From Folioceros fuciformis (Eukaryota > Anthocerotophyta > Anthocerotopsida > Anthocerotales), in contig JBNGIO010005690.1 in NCBI GenBank assembly GCA_049999805.1, positions 1 to 64,000 on the forward strand: a stretch of 64,000 nucleotides of DNA, written 5' to 3'. The notes below the pieces were generated by a model. The model ran no database searches. It saw only the letters and a list, made by a program, of their open reading frames with translations, and had not been told where the DNA came from. Shown piece after piece: positions 32,544-42,369 of this stretch (positions are counted from its first letter, which is position 1; every line of letters starts with the position of its first letter). The translations under genes were made by a program, and so were the position numbers.

Positions 32544-35500
32544 TCAGCGTGCCTGCAGTAGTGATCTTCCTCTCCGTGACGAGGCCATCTGTGGCACATA
32601 TCCATCGTTCTGCGTTTTCAGAAACACTTGCTCTATCTTTCCTGGACCGTCGGGATGCCTCTTATCCCGAACCAAAAATCTGTGGCCAACGCCGTCGACG
32701 TCTGTCCACCAGCTCTGGCCCGGCTGCTTCCATGCCCTCATTCTTTTCCTCCTCTCCTGCATCTCCTGTGCCTGCTCCCACATTTGGGCACCCAAGTATA
32801 TGTTTGACATCGACACGTACGCTGCAGCGTTTTTTTCGTCTAGCTTCACTGCTTGCTCGAAAGCGTGAAGTCCAACCTCCACGTTGCCCCACTTTCGGCA
32901 AGCACCCAGCAGAGTGTGCCAGACTGCAGCACTGGGAGGTCCTGGCATTGTCCTTGCCAAAGCTAGTCCCTCATCCAGTTGGCCTGCACGACCCAGGAGG
33001 TCTACCATGCACGTGTAGTGTTCCACGGTGGGTTTGATGCCGTAATGTTTGCTCATTGATGCGAAGTATTCCCTCCCCTTCCTAACTAGACCCGCATGGC
33101 TGCATACCGTTAGTACACTAAGGAATGTGATGCCCACTGGTTGAATCCCGTCCTCTCTCATTTCTCGCACCAAGTTGAACACCACGTCACTATCTCCTTG
33201 AAAGGCGTAGCCTGCAATCAGTGCACTCCATGTGACAACGTCTCTGTGAGGCAATGCATCAAACACGCGCTGTGCAGCAACCATGCTCCCGCATTTTCCA
33301 TACATGTTAATCAAACTGCTGGCTACAACCGTATCAGCTTGGAGTCCTTGCCGCTTTACCTGTAGGTGCAGCTGTCTTCCCAGATGCAAAGCGGCTACAT
33401 TTGCACATGCCTGTAGGAGGCACATAAATGTCACCGAATTTGGTAGCGCAACGCTCTCCATTTGCATTGCACTGTAAAGCCGAAAGGCTTCCTGGCACAT
33501 TCCCTGCTGAGTATACCCAGCGATCATGGCATTCCATGTGACCAGGTCTTTTCGGCCAAGTCTATCAAACACCAGACGCGCGTCTTCTAGGCTTCCACAC
33601 TTTGCGTACATGTTTACCAAACTACTGGCTACGAACATGTCAGCTTGGTGTCCTCGTTTGGTAATTTGTACGTGAAGCTGCTTGCCCTTCTTCAGGGCTG
33701 GGGAGCCCAGATTTGCACATGCCTGTAGGAGGCACACAAATGTCACGGAATTGGGTATGCACATGCCTTCTTCTTGCATAGCATTGTACAGACCAAGAGC
33801 TTCCTGGGCCATGCCCAGGTGGGAATACCCCGCGATCATGGCATTCCATGTCACCACGTCTTTTTGACGGAGTCCATCAAACACGCTCTGAGCGTCTTCC
33901 AAGCTACCACACTTGGCATACATGTTCACCAAACTGTTGGCTACGAATCGATCTGCTTCATGTCCTTGTTCTCGAACTTGAGCATGAAGCTGCTTCCCCA
34001 TTTCCAGAGCTGTTTCGCCCACACTTGCACATGCCTGCAGGAGGCTCACAAACGTTACGGAATTGGGCACAGCAATGCCTCCTTCTTGCATAATATTGTA
34101 CTGGCGGAGGGCTTCCTGGCCCATGCCCTGCTGGGAAAGTCCTGCTATCATGGCATTCCATGTCACATTATCTTTTTGATCAAGTCCGTCGAAAAGTCCC
34201 TGAGCATCTGCTACGCTTCCACACTTTGCATACATGTTCACCAAACTGCTGGCTACAAACTCGTCAGCTATATGTCCTCGGTCTCTAATCCGTTCATGAA
34301 GCTCCTTTCCTATTCCCAAAGCTGGGACGCCCACACTTGCACAGGCCTGCAAGAGGCATACATAAGTGACAGAGTCAGGTTCAACCATCGCTTCTTCTTG
34401 CATAGCGCTGTAGAGACGGAGGGCTTCGCTCCCCATGCCCTGCTGGGAATAGCCTGCTATTAGCGCATTCCATGTCACCACATCCTTTTGACCAAGTTCG
34501 TCAAACACCCTTTGAGCGTCTTCCAAGCTACCACACTTTGCATACATGTTTACCAGACTGTTAGCTACAAACACATCAGCCTGGTAGCCTTGCTCTCTAA
34601 TGTCTAAATGAAGCTGCTTTCCATTCTCCAAAGCTGCAGTGCCCACACTTACACATGCCTTCAGGAGGCAGACAAATGTCACCGAAGTGGGAAAAGCAAT
34701 GCCTTCCCTTTGCATAGCACTGTAAAGACCAAGGGCTTCCTGGCCCATGCCCTGCTGGGTATATCCTGTTATCATGGAATTCCACGTCACAGCATCTTTT
34801 CTACTCAGTCCGTCGAAGACTCTTTGAGCGTCTTTCAGGCTGCCACACTTTGCATACATGTTTACCAAGCTATTGGCTATAAATGCATCAGCCTGGTATC
34901 CCAGTTTTCTAAGTTGTGCATGAAGCTGCTTCCCCTTCTTCAAAGCTGGGGTGCCCACACTTGCGCATGCCTGCAGGAGGCACACAAAGGTCACAGAATC
35001 GGGTACAGCAATGCCTTCATCTTGCATAGCGCCGTAGAGTTGAAGGGCTTCCTGACCCATGCCCTGCTGGGCATACCCTGCAATTAGAGCAGTCCATGTC
35101 ACCACATCTTTTGCACTAAGTCTATCAAACACTGTTTGAGCGTCCTCCAAGCTGCCGCACTTGGCATACATGTTCACCAGACTACAGGCTACCACGACAT
35201 CAGCCTGATGACCGTGTTCTCTAATTTGAGCATCCAGCTGTTTCCCCATCTTCAAAGCGGAGGGACCCACACTTGCACAGGCCTGCAGGAGGCATAGATA
35301 CGTAACGGAATCAGGTATAGTCATGCCTTCTTCTTGCATGAGACTGTACAGGCGAAGGGCCTCCTGCCCCATGCCCTTCAGAGAATACCCTGCTATTAGA
35401 GCATTCCAACTCGTGACATCTTTTTGGCCAAGACCGTCGAATAATCTTTGAGCATCTTCCAAGCTGCCACACTTTGCATACATGTTCACAAGACTATTAC

Positions 35501-37112
35501 TAATAATCACATCACCCTGGTGTCCTCCGTCTCTAATTTGTGTGTGTAGCTGCTTCCCTGTCTCCAGCGCTGGGGAACCCAGACTTGCACATGCCTGCAG
35601 AACGGAGACAAATGTGACAGAATTGGGAAGAGCCTTACCATCTTCTCGCATAGCAGAATAAAGATGAAGGGCTTCCTGACCCATTCCCTGCTGGGAATAT
35701 CCTGCAATCAAAGCAGTCCATGTGACCACATCTTTTTTATCAAGTCTGTCGAACACTCTGTGACCATCAACTAGGCTGCCACACTTTGCATACATATTCA
35801 CCAGACTGCTGGCCACAAACATATCAGATAGAAATCCTTGTTCTGTGATTTGCAAATGAAGCTGCTTCCCCTTGTCCAAGGCAGGAGCGCCGGTAGTTGC
35901 ACAGGCCTTCAGGAGGCGCACAAAAGTCACAGAATCCGGCACAGCTATGCCTTCTTCTTGCATAGCACTGTAAATACGAAGGGCTTCCTGGCCCATCCCC
36001 TGTTGTGAATACCCTGCAATCATGGCAGTCCACATCACCACATCTTTTTGGACAAGTCCATCAAAAGCAGATTGAGCGTCTGCCAAACTGCCGCACTTTG
36101 CGTACATGCTCACCAAACTGCTAGCTACAAACACATCAGCTTCATGTCCTCGTTCTCGAAGTTGTGCATGAAGCTGCTTCCCTGTCTCCAACGCTGGGGT
36201 GCCCACACTTGCACATGCCCGCAGGAGGCACATAAATGTCACGCCATTGGTTACAGCAATTCCTTCATCTTGCATAGCACTGTAGAGGTGAAGGGCTTCC
36301 TGGCCCATGCCCTGCTGAGAATAGCCTGCTAATAGAGCTGTCCAGGTGACGACGTCTTTCTGAGCAAGTCCATCAAACACTCGTTGTGCATCTTTCAAGC
36401 TACCACACTTTACATACATGTCCACCAAGCTACTACAAACGAACAAATGACGCTCAACGCCACTCGCCAGAATATCAGCATGCACCTGCTCCCCTGTTTT
36501 CAGGTCTGCTCCCTTTCCACATGCCTGAAGGGCTGCCACAAACACATGCCCATCTGGCTTCACACCAGACCGGCGCATGCGTTGATAAAGTTCTATGGCC
36601 TGCTTGTTCTGCCCCCGTCTAACATGCGCAGAAATTATGGCAGACCAAAGGAAGACATTTGGTTCAGGAAACACTGCAAACACATCCATTGCGTCTTGCA
36701 ACCTACCATGAGAAGCATACATTCGGATGAAATGATTGCCCAGGAACGAGTCCCCCTGATACCCCTTTCTCACCGACAAAGCATGAACTCGACGACCCAA
36801 AACCAGATCCTTCTTTCCAGAACATTTCGTCACAACTGTATTAAACAGGGATTTGGAGATAAAACTGCCTGTCCGCACCAGAACTCCCAAAGCCTCCACA
36901 GCCTCAGTAAGATGGTCCTCATGGCAAAGCCTGATCACTTCTTCTGCAGTTACGCCCCTTTCAAATCCTTCAGACCTGGGAGGATTGGCATCATCCGGCA
37001 AGCTCCATTTCGCAACAAAGGTACGCCAACCCATCAATCGTCCCGGTGCGTGACATGAGTCATTCTGCTTCCCGATGGTCTTCTGCAAGCTTCCGCAGAG
37101 GTACATCCTCAT
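32544..37112 (-). CDS. giant PLS-class PPR protein, E1-E2 type, 1522 residues
   Basis: An intronless ORF. After about 55 residues come one L-S pair, then eleven complete P-L-S triplets built on a near-identical unit of about 104 residues (P 36, L 37, S 31), then P2-L2-S2, E1 and E2 with the PG box (QPGQSWWTD). It ends about 40 residues later, before any HxE or CxxC deaminase site, so there is no DYW domain. Consensus landmarks per unit are NMYAKCGSLEDAQRVFD, VTWNALIAGYSQQGMGQEAL and SVTFVCLLQACASVG. PLS proteins bind single-stranded organellar RNA base by base and direct C-to-U editing; an E2-type protein needs a DYW partner in trans. At 35-plus motifs it is much longer than usual. It faces the next gene head to head. 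Organelle targeting is not clear from the N-terminus. Confidence 0.9.
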   Translation of the reverse strand: MRMYLCGSLQKTIGKQNDSCHAPGRLMGWRTFVAKWSLPDDANPPRSEGFERGVTAEEVIRLCHEDHLTEAVEALGVLVRTGSFISKSLFNTVVTKCSGKKDLVLGRRVHALSVRKGYQGDSFLGNHFIRMYASHGRLQDAMDVFAVFPEPNVFLWSAIISAHVRRGQNKQAIELYQRMRRSGVKPDGHVFVAALQACGKGADLKTGEQVHADILASGVERHLFVCSSLVDMYVKCGSLKDAQRVFDGLAQKDVVTWTALLAGYSQQGMGQEALHLYSAMQDEGIAVTNGVTFMCLLRACASVGTPALETGKQLHAQLRERGHEADVFVASSLVSMYAKCGSLADAQSAFDGLVQKDVVMWTAMIAGYSQQGMGQEALRIYSAMQEEGIAVPDSVTFVRLLKACATTGAPALDKGKQLHLQITEQGFLSDMFVASSLVNMYAKCGSLVDGHRVFDRLDKKDVVTWTALIAGYSQQGMGQEALHLYSAMREDGKALPNSVTFVSVLQACASLGSPALETGKQLHTQIRDGGHQGDVIISNSLVNMYAKCGSLEDAQRLFDGLGQKDVTSWNALIAGYSLKGMGQEALRLYSLMQEEGMTIPDSVTYLCLLQACASVGPSALKMGKQLDAQIREHGHQADVVVACSLVNMYAKCGSLEDAQTVFDRLSAKDVVTWTALIAGYAQQGMGQEALQLYGAMQDEGIAVPDSVTFVCLLQACASVGTPALKKGKQLHAQLRKLGYQADAFIANSLVNMYAKCGSLKDAQRVFDGLSRKDAVTWNSMITGYTQQGMGQEALGLYSAMQREGIAFPTSVTFVCLLKACVSVGTAALENGKQLHLDIREQGYQADVFVANSLVNMYAKCGSLEDAQRVFDELGQKDVVTWNALIAGYSQQGMGSEALRLYSAMQEEAMVEPDSVTYVCLLQACASVGVPALGIGKELHERIRDRGHIADEFVASSLVNMYAKCGSVADAQGLFDGLDQKDNVTWNAMIAGLSQQGMGQEALRQYNIMQEGGIAVPNSVTFVSLLQACASVGETALEMGKQLHAQVREQGHEADRFVANSLVNMYAKCGSLEDAQSVFDGLRQKDVVTWNAMIAGYSHLGMAQEALGLYNAMQEEGMCIPNSVTFVCLLQACANLGSPALKKGKQLHVQITKRGHQADMFVASSLVNMYAKCGSLEDARLVFDRLGRKDLVTWNAMIAGYTQQGMCQEAFRLYSAMQMESVALPNSVTFMCLLQACANVAALHLGRQLHLQVKRQGLQADTVVASSLINMYGKCGSMVAAQRVFDALPHRDVVTWSALIAGYAFQGDSDVVFNLVREMREDGIQPVGITFLSVLTVCSHAGLVRKGREYFASMSKHYGIKPTVEHYTCMVDLLGRAGQLDEGLALARTMPGPPSAAVWHTLLGACRKWGNVEVGLHAFEQAVKLDEKNAAAYVSMSNIYLGAQMWEQAQEMQERRKRMRAWKQPGQSWWTDVDGVGHRFLVRDKRHPDGPGKIEQVFLKTQNDGYVPQMASSRRGRSLLQAR

Positions 37113-37420
37113 TTCAACAAAACCATGCAGATGAACCCGAATTTCACATGACGGAAACTTAATTCAATCGGCTGGAGCGCATGCTTTGACGAGGTGAATA
37201 GCCTGGAGTTCATCCTCCACTCTAAAGACTTTATTCTCTGATCCTCTACAGAGCTCCATCGTCATCGATGAGTCGATCCACTAAAACCCAACACTATATG
37301 AGCAACTTTTGCAAACAGACAATTGCTTGAGTGAGGGGCTTCCTTTGAGCGAATTCCTGGTGATACCGTCGGGCTCGTTGTTGAGAGGTGCCATGACCTC
37401 TGCTCACGCTCCTGCGAGGC
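37113..37420. promoter_or_regulatory. shared bidirectional promoter region of two PPR genes
   Basis: Only 308 bases separate the two divergent start codons. A TATA-like CACTATATGAG lies near 37,287 for the plus gene. No uninterrupted ORF of note crosses it. The two genes probably share this control region; that is inference from spacing. Confidence 0.5.
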
Positions 37421-40400
37421 ATGGCTGCCTCAAAATGTGCAGGCATTCGAGGACGAGCTGGTTCTGGCCTCATCTCTGGGAACCAAGCGTTGGGGACCTT
37501 CAAGGAATACGTGAGGTGGAGCAACACCTTTGTAAGCAACACAGGCCGCGCAGGAGAACGTGTGGGTAGAGACGGATCTTCCAGGGAGGGTCGTCGGCAG
37601 GAGCTACTTTGGGACCCCACTCTCGGGTGGGACAAGCGGCGGGATAAGAGGAGCCTCCGTTCGCCTGAATTTCGGCACACGCAGTCACAGGATGTCCTCT
37701 GCCTGAACGACAGGCACGAGCCAGCTTGGGTGGATGTGGAGCTTGCTGCTTTGGAAAGGAAGGTGGGTCGTGCTGATGCTGGCAGGCCTGCAGGATACGA
37801 AAGTTGCGGAACGGATGACACCGTGAGCAGATTGTGCCATCAGGGCCGTCTCAGAGAGGCTGTGGATGCTCTGGAGATTCTGGTGGAGACAGATTGCTCG
37901 ATTCCAAAGTCCCTGTTTTATGCTCTGGTGAAGAAGTCGGTGCTGAAAAAGGACCTTGTTCTGGGTCGGCGCGTACATGCTTGTACGGTGAAGAAGGGAT
38001 TTCAGTCAGACACGTTCCTGTGCAACCACATCATGCGGATGTACGCTTCCCATGGCAGGTTGCAAGATGCGATGGATGTGTTTGCAGTGGTTGAGGAGCC
38101 AGATGCCTTCATGTGGTCGTCAATTATCTCTGCCCATGTGAAGCACGGACGAGTCAAAGCAGCCATGGAGTTGTATCGCGAAATGGGCAGGTTGGGTGTG
38201 AAGCCAGATGGGCATGTGTTTGTGGCGGCCCTTCAGGCGTGCGCAAGGGGAGGAGACTTGAAAGCTGGGCACCAGGTGCATGCCGATGTGTTGGCCAGTG
38301 GGATCGAACCTGATTTGTTTGTTTGTAACTGTCTGCTGGATATGTATGCAAAGTGTGGTAGCTTGGAAGACGCTCAAAGATTTTTTGATGGACTGGGCAA
38401 GAAAGATGTGGTGACTTGGACTGCCTTAATTGCCGGGTATGCCCAGCAGGGCATGGGGCAAGAAGCCCTCCGTCTGTTCGGTGCTATGGAAGAGGAAGGA
38501 ACCGCTGTACCCAATTCGGTGACATTTATGTGCCTCTTGCAGGCTTGTGCAAGCGTGGGTGAGCCCGCTTTGGAGATGGGGAAGCATCTTCATGTTCAAA
38601 TCATAGATGGAGGTCATCAAGCTGATGTATTTGTGGCCAGCAGTTTGGTCAACATGTACGCAAAATGCGGCAGCCTAGAGGACGCTAAGGCTGTGTTTGA
38701 TGCACTCGGCGAGAAAGACATCGTGACGTGGACTGCCATGATAGCAGGGTATTCCCAAAAGGGCATGGGTCAGGAAGCTCTAAGCGTCTACGATGCTCTG
38801 CAAGAAGAAGGCCTTTTCGCACTTGATTCTATGACGTTTGTGCGCCTCCTGCAGGCATGTGCAAGTGTTGGCACAACAGCTCTGCAGACAGGGAAGCAGC
38901 TTCACGAGCAAATAAGACAGCAAGGACATCATGCTGATGTCTTCGTAGCCAATAGTTTGGTGAACATGTATGCAAAGTGTGGCAGCCTGGTAGACACTCG
39001 CAGAGTGTTTGACGGGCTTTGTAAAAAGGATGTGGTAACATGGAATGCCATGATGGCAGGGTATTCTCAGCAGGGGATGTGCCAGGAAGCCCTTAGTCTC
39101 TACCGCTCTATGCAAGAAGATGGCATGGTGATTCCTGATTCTGTTACGTTTGTGTGCCTCTTGCAGGCATGTGCAAGTGTAGGTAACAATGCTTTGGCGT
39201 CAGGGAAGCAGGTTCATACAGAAATCAGAGATCAAGGACACCAAGCTGATATGTTTGTAGCAAACAGTTTGGTAAACATGTATGCAAAGTGTGGCAGCTT
39301 GGAAGACGCCAGAAGAGTGTTTGACGAACTAGATCCGAAGGATGTGGTCACCTGGAATTCTCTAGTTGCAGGGTATTGCCAGCAGGGGATGGGCCAGGAA
39401 GCCCTTGATCTCTACACTGCCATGCAAGAGGGAGACTTGGCTGTACCCAACTCTGTGACATTTGCAAGCCTCCTCCAGGCATGTGCAACTGTTGGCACCC
39501 GAGCATTGGAGACAGGGAAGCAACTTCACGTACAAATTAGGGCACGTGGATATCAAGCTGATGTGTTCGTGGCCAACAGCTTGGTTAACATGTATGCGAA
39601 ATGTGGCAGCTTGGAAGACGCTCTCAACGTTTTTGACAGACTGGGTCAAAAAGATGTCGTGACTTGGACAGCCCTAATTGCAGGATATTCCCAGCAAGGC
39701 ATGGGCCAGGAAGCCCTTGATCTCTACGATGCTATGCAAAAGGAGGGCTTGGCTGTCCCCAATTCTGTGACATTCCTGTGCCTGTTGCAGGCATGCGCAG
39801 GTGTCGGAAACACAGCATTGGAGAAGGGAAAGCAGCTTCATACGCAACTTAGAGAACGAGGACTTCAAGTTGATGTTTTGTTAGCAAACAGTCTGGTGAG
39901 CATGTATGCAAAGTGTGGCAGCTTGACAGATGCTCAAAGAGTGTTCGACAAACTTTGTGAAAAGGACGTGATCACATGGACCTCGATGATAGCAGCGTAC
40001 TCCCATGTGGGCATGGGCCAAGAGGTCCTTCGTCTCTACAGTTCTATGCAAGAAAATGGCACGGTGTTACCTGATTCCGTGACATTGGCGTGCCTCCTGC
40101 AGGCTTGTGCAAATGTGGGCTCTCCAGCGTTGGAGATGGGAAAGCATCTTCATGCTCAAATTAGGAATGGCGTTGAGGAGGCTGATATGTTTCTAGCCAG
40201 CAGCTTGGTCAACATGTATGCAAAGTGTGGCAGCTTAGAAGGTGCTCAGAGCGTGTTTGAGAGACTCGGTCAAAAAAATGTGGTGACCTGGAATGCCATG
40301 ATAGCCGGATATTCCCAACAGGGGATGGGCCAGGAGGCCCTCGATCTCTACAGTGCAATGCAAGAAGAGGGCATCACGGCACCTGATTCTGTGACATTTG

Positions 40401-41572
40401 TGTGCCTCCTGCTGGCATGTGCAATTGTGGGCAACCCAGCTTTGGAGATGGGGAAGCAGCTTCATGCCCAAATTCGAGAACAAGGTTATCTTGTTGATGT
40501 TTTTGTATCCAACAGTTTGGTAAACATGTACTCAAAGTGTGGCAGCCTGGAAGACGCCCACCGAGTGTTTGATGGGCTCAAGGCTAAAGATGTGGTGACA
40601 TGGAATGCCATGATAGCAGGGTACTCTCAGCGAGGCATGGGCCAGAAAGCTCTTCATCTCTACCGTGACATGAAAGAAGAATGCATTGCGCCACCCAATT
40701 CTGTGACGTTTGTGTGCCTGCTGCAGGCATGTGCCGACTTGGCAGCTTTGCATCTGGGAAGGCAGGCACACGCACAGATTGAAGAACAAGGACTCCAATC
40801 TGATCTTTTTGTCGCGTGCAGTTTGATAAACATGTATGGCAAGTCCGGAAGCATCGCTGATGCACAGCAGGTATTTGATGCACTACCCGCAAAAGATGTT
40901 TTCGCCTGGAGTGCACTGACTGCTGGCTACGCCTGTCTAGGAGACAGTGAAATGGTCTTTGACTTGGTGCGGAGAATGAGAGATGACGGGATACAACCAG
41001 TCGGCATCACATTCCTTAGTGTTCTGACGGTCTGCAGCCATGCAGGTCTAGTAAACAAGGGGAGGCATTACTTTCAGGGCATGACCAGAGACTATGGCAT
41101 AGAGCCCACAATGGAGCACTACACATGCATGGTTGACCTCCTGGGCCGCTCAGGCCTCCTGGATGAAGCTCTAGCCTTGGTGAGGACAATACCTGTACCG
41201 CCCTCTGGTGCAGTTTGGCACACTCTATTGAGTGCTTGTCGAAACTGGGGCAACGTTGAGGTGGGCCGCCTTGCTTTCAACCAAGCGGTCTTGTTAGACA
41301 ACTCGGATGCTTCATCGTATGTCCTCATGTGGAGCATATACACCGGTGCTCAGATGTGGGTGCAGGCAGACGAGATGCAAGCAAGAAGAATAAGAACCAA
41401 AGCATGGAAGCAGCCGGGTCAGAGCTGGTGGACGGACATGGACGGTCTTGTGCATAGCTTTGTGGTGGGAGATCAAAAGAGCTCCAAACGTGAAGCAAGG
41501 CTAGACCTTGTGCTGCCAAAGTTTGAAAACGAAAGGCCTGTGTCACGTGTGAGCTGTCCAGCCGATGTTTGA
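37421..41572 (+). CDS. giant PLS-class PPR protein, E1-E2 type, 1383 residues
   Basis: An intronless paralogue of the neighbouring 1522-residue protein. About 125 non-repeat residues (containing the WDKRRDKRS phrase) precede L-S, then nine P-L-S triplets of about 104 residues, P2-L2-S2, E1 and E2 with QPGQSWWTD, and a short unrelated tail. DYW catalytic motifs are absent. The units are near copies of those next door (MYAKCGSLEDA, VVTWTALIAGY, LLQACASVG), while residues 5 and last of P and S motifs, the base-contact positions, vary between units. The expected role is site-specific recognition of an organellar transcript for C-to-U editing with a separate deaminase. The first Met was taken; an earlier in-frame stop lies upstream. 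Opposite-strand ORFs here are shadows of the repeat. Confidence 0.9.
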   Translation: MAASKCAGIRGRAGSGLISGNQALGTFKEYVRWSNTFVSNTGRAGERVGRDGSSREGRRQELLWDPTLGWDKRRDKRSLRSPEFRHTQSQDVLCLNDRHEPAWVDVELAALERKVGRADAGRPAGYESCGTDDTVSRLCHQGRLREAVDALEILVETDCSIPKSLFYALVKKSVLKKDLVLGRRVHACTVKKGFQSDTFLCNHIMRMYASHGRLQDAMDVFAVVEEPDAFMWSSIISAHVKHGRVKAAMELYREMGRLGVKPDGHVFVAALQACARGGDLKAGHQVHADVLASGIEPDLFVCNCLLDMYAKCGSLEDAQRFFDGLGKKDVVTWTALIAGYAQQGMGQEALRLFGAMEEEGTAVPNSVTFMCLLQACASVGEPALEMGKHLHVQIIDGGHQADVFVASSLVNMYAKCGSLEDAKAVFDALGEKDIVTWTAMIAGYSQKGMGQEALSVYDALQEEGLFALDSMTFVRLLQACASVGTTALQTGKQLHEQIRQQGHHADVFVANSLVNMYAKCGSLVDTRRVFDGLCKKDVVTWNAMMAGYSQQGMCQEALSLYRSMQEDGMVIPDSVTFVCLLQACASVGNNALASGKQVHTEIRDQGHQADMFVANSLVNMYAKCGSLEDARRVFDELDPKDVVTWNSLVAGYCQQGMGQEALDLYTAMQEGDLAVPNSVTFASLLQACATVGTRALETGKQLHVQIRARGYQADVFVANSLVNMYAKCGSLEDALNVFDRLGQKDVVTWTALIAGYSQQGMGQEALDLYDAMQKEGLAVPNSVTFLCLLQACAGVGNTALEKGKQLHTQLRERGLQVDVLLANSLVSMYAKCGSLTDAQRVFDKLCEKDVITWTSMIAAYSHVGMGQEVLRLYSSMQENGTVLPDSVTLACLLQACANVGSPALEMGKHLHAQIRNGVEEADMFLASSLVNMYAKCGSLEGAQSVFERLGQKNVVTWNAMIAGYSQQGMGQEALDLYSAMQEEGITAPDSVTFVCLLLACAIVGNPALEMGKQLHAQIREQGYLVDVFVSNSLVNMYSKCGSLEDAHRVFDGLKAKDVVTWNAMIAGYSQRGMGQKALHLYRDMKEECIAPPNSVTFVCLLQACADLAALHLGRQAHAQIEEQGLQSDLFVACSLINMYGKSGSIADAQQVFDALPAKDVFAWSALTAGYACLGDSEMVFDLVRRMRDDGIQPVGITFLSVLTVCSHAGLVNKGRHYFQGMTRDYGIEPTMEHYTCMVDLLGRSGLLDEALALVRTIPVPPSGAVWHTLLSACRNWGNVEVGRLAFNQAVLLDNSDASSYVLMWSIYTGAQMWVQADEMQARRIRTKAWKQPGQSWWTDMDGLVHSFVVGDQKSSKREARLDLVLPKFENERPVSRVSCPADV

Positions 41573-42369
41573 ATCGATCATGATGTCTTTCCATCGCATT
41601 TCAGAGATCGCATCCAGCACATTCAGTGATATGTACATCTCACCGCCGAACAGAGTGAGGGTGAACTTCAGGCTTAGAGAGAGCGGTTCCTTCCATCCTG
41701 AGACGAGGTGGCTGTTGAGCTCTGCAAGTAGGAAGCATGGAACGGATATGGGCATTTATGGGTGGTGAGCGTAACTTAAGTTACACTTCTCGACCGCTCC
41801 GACAATACAGTACAGTACAGATGCCACCAATGTAATGAAGAACGCATCTTCTGGTCGGACCTTCTGGTGTTTTCGCGCACAGAGTATGTACCTGCATACA
41901 TCTGAACAATTGTACGTAGGCCTGCTTAATAAGGTTTACAGGACAATTTACGGCCGTTTGAATTAGCTGGCATCTCCTCACCCTGTCTCAATCTCCCGCT
42001 CAATTCGTGCACTTCACGCCTCCTGGTCTGCAAAATTGAACGATAGCAGCGGCCTTGCTCAAAATTCAGTCTTGTTTCTGATGAGGCATTTGCGTCCACA
42101 GCCTGTCTGGTTTGCGCTCCTTTGGACTATAGTGGAATTTGAATCGGTGCTCCATTTGCGGACCTGACAGTCTGGAGATTTGCAGCCATTTGATGCCGTG
42201 AAGGTGATTGTGGTCCATGCACGGACAATTTTCGTGGAGAAGCTACCGTCTAGCCTGCGTAAGGTCTGTGTTTTGTCATTTGCTTGAGATCGGAGGTTCA
42301 TGCAGCCCCTCTTTCTCAATTCTCACCACTTTCACTGTAGTGCAGAGTGGCATTTTGGAGGTCTGGAGG
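41573..42369. other. spacer, no gene recognised
   Basis: 3' flank of the PPR gene and 5' region of the LRR gene. A GT- and AC-rich stretch with ACAGTACAGTACAG near 41,806-41,820 is a minor microsatellite. No ORF with recognisable content. Confidence 0.45.

Noticed and set aside
33774-34463. 229-residue plus-strand ORF, and many others of 60-224 residues, inside the PPR genes
   Set aside because: They are antisense shadows of the 312-base repeat. The same pseudo-peptide (such as LPHFQS-type phrases) reappears each unit, and the sense frame is continuous.
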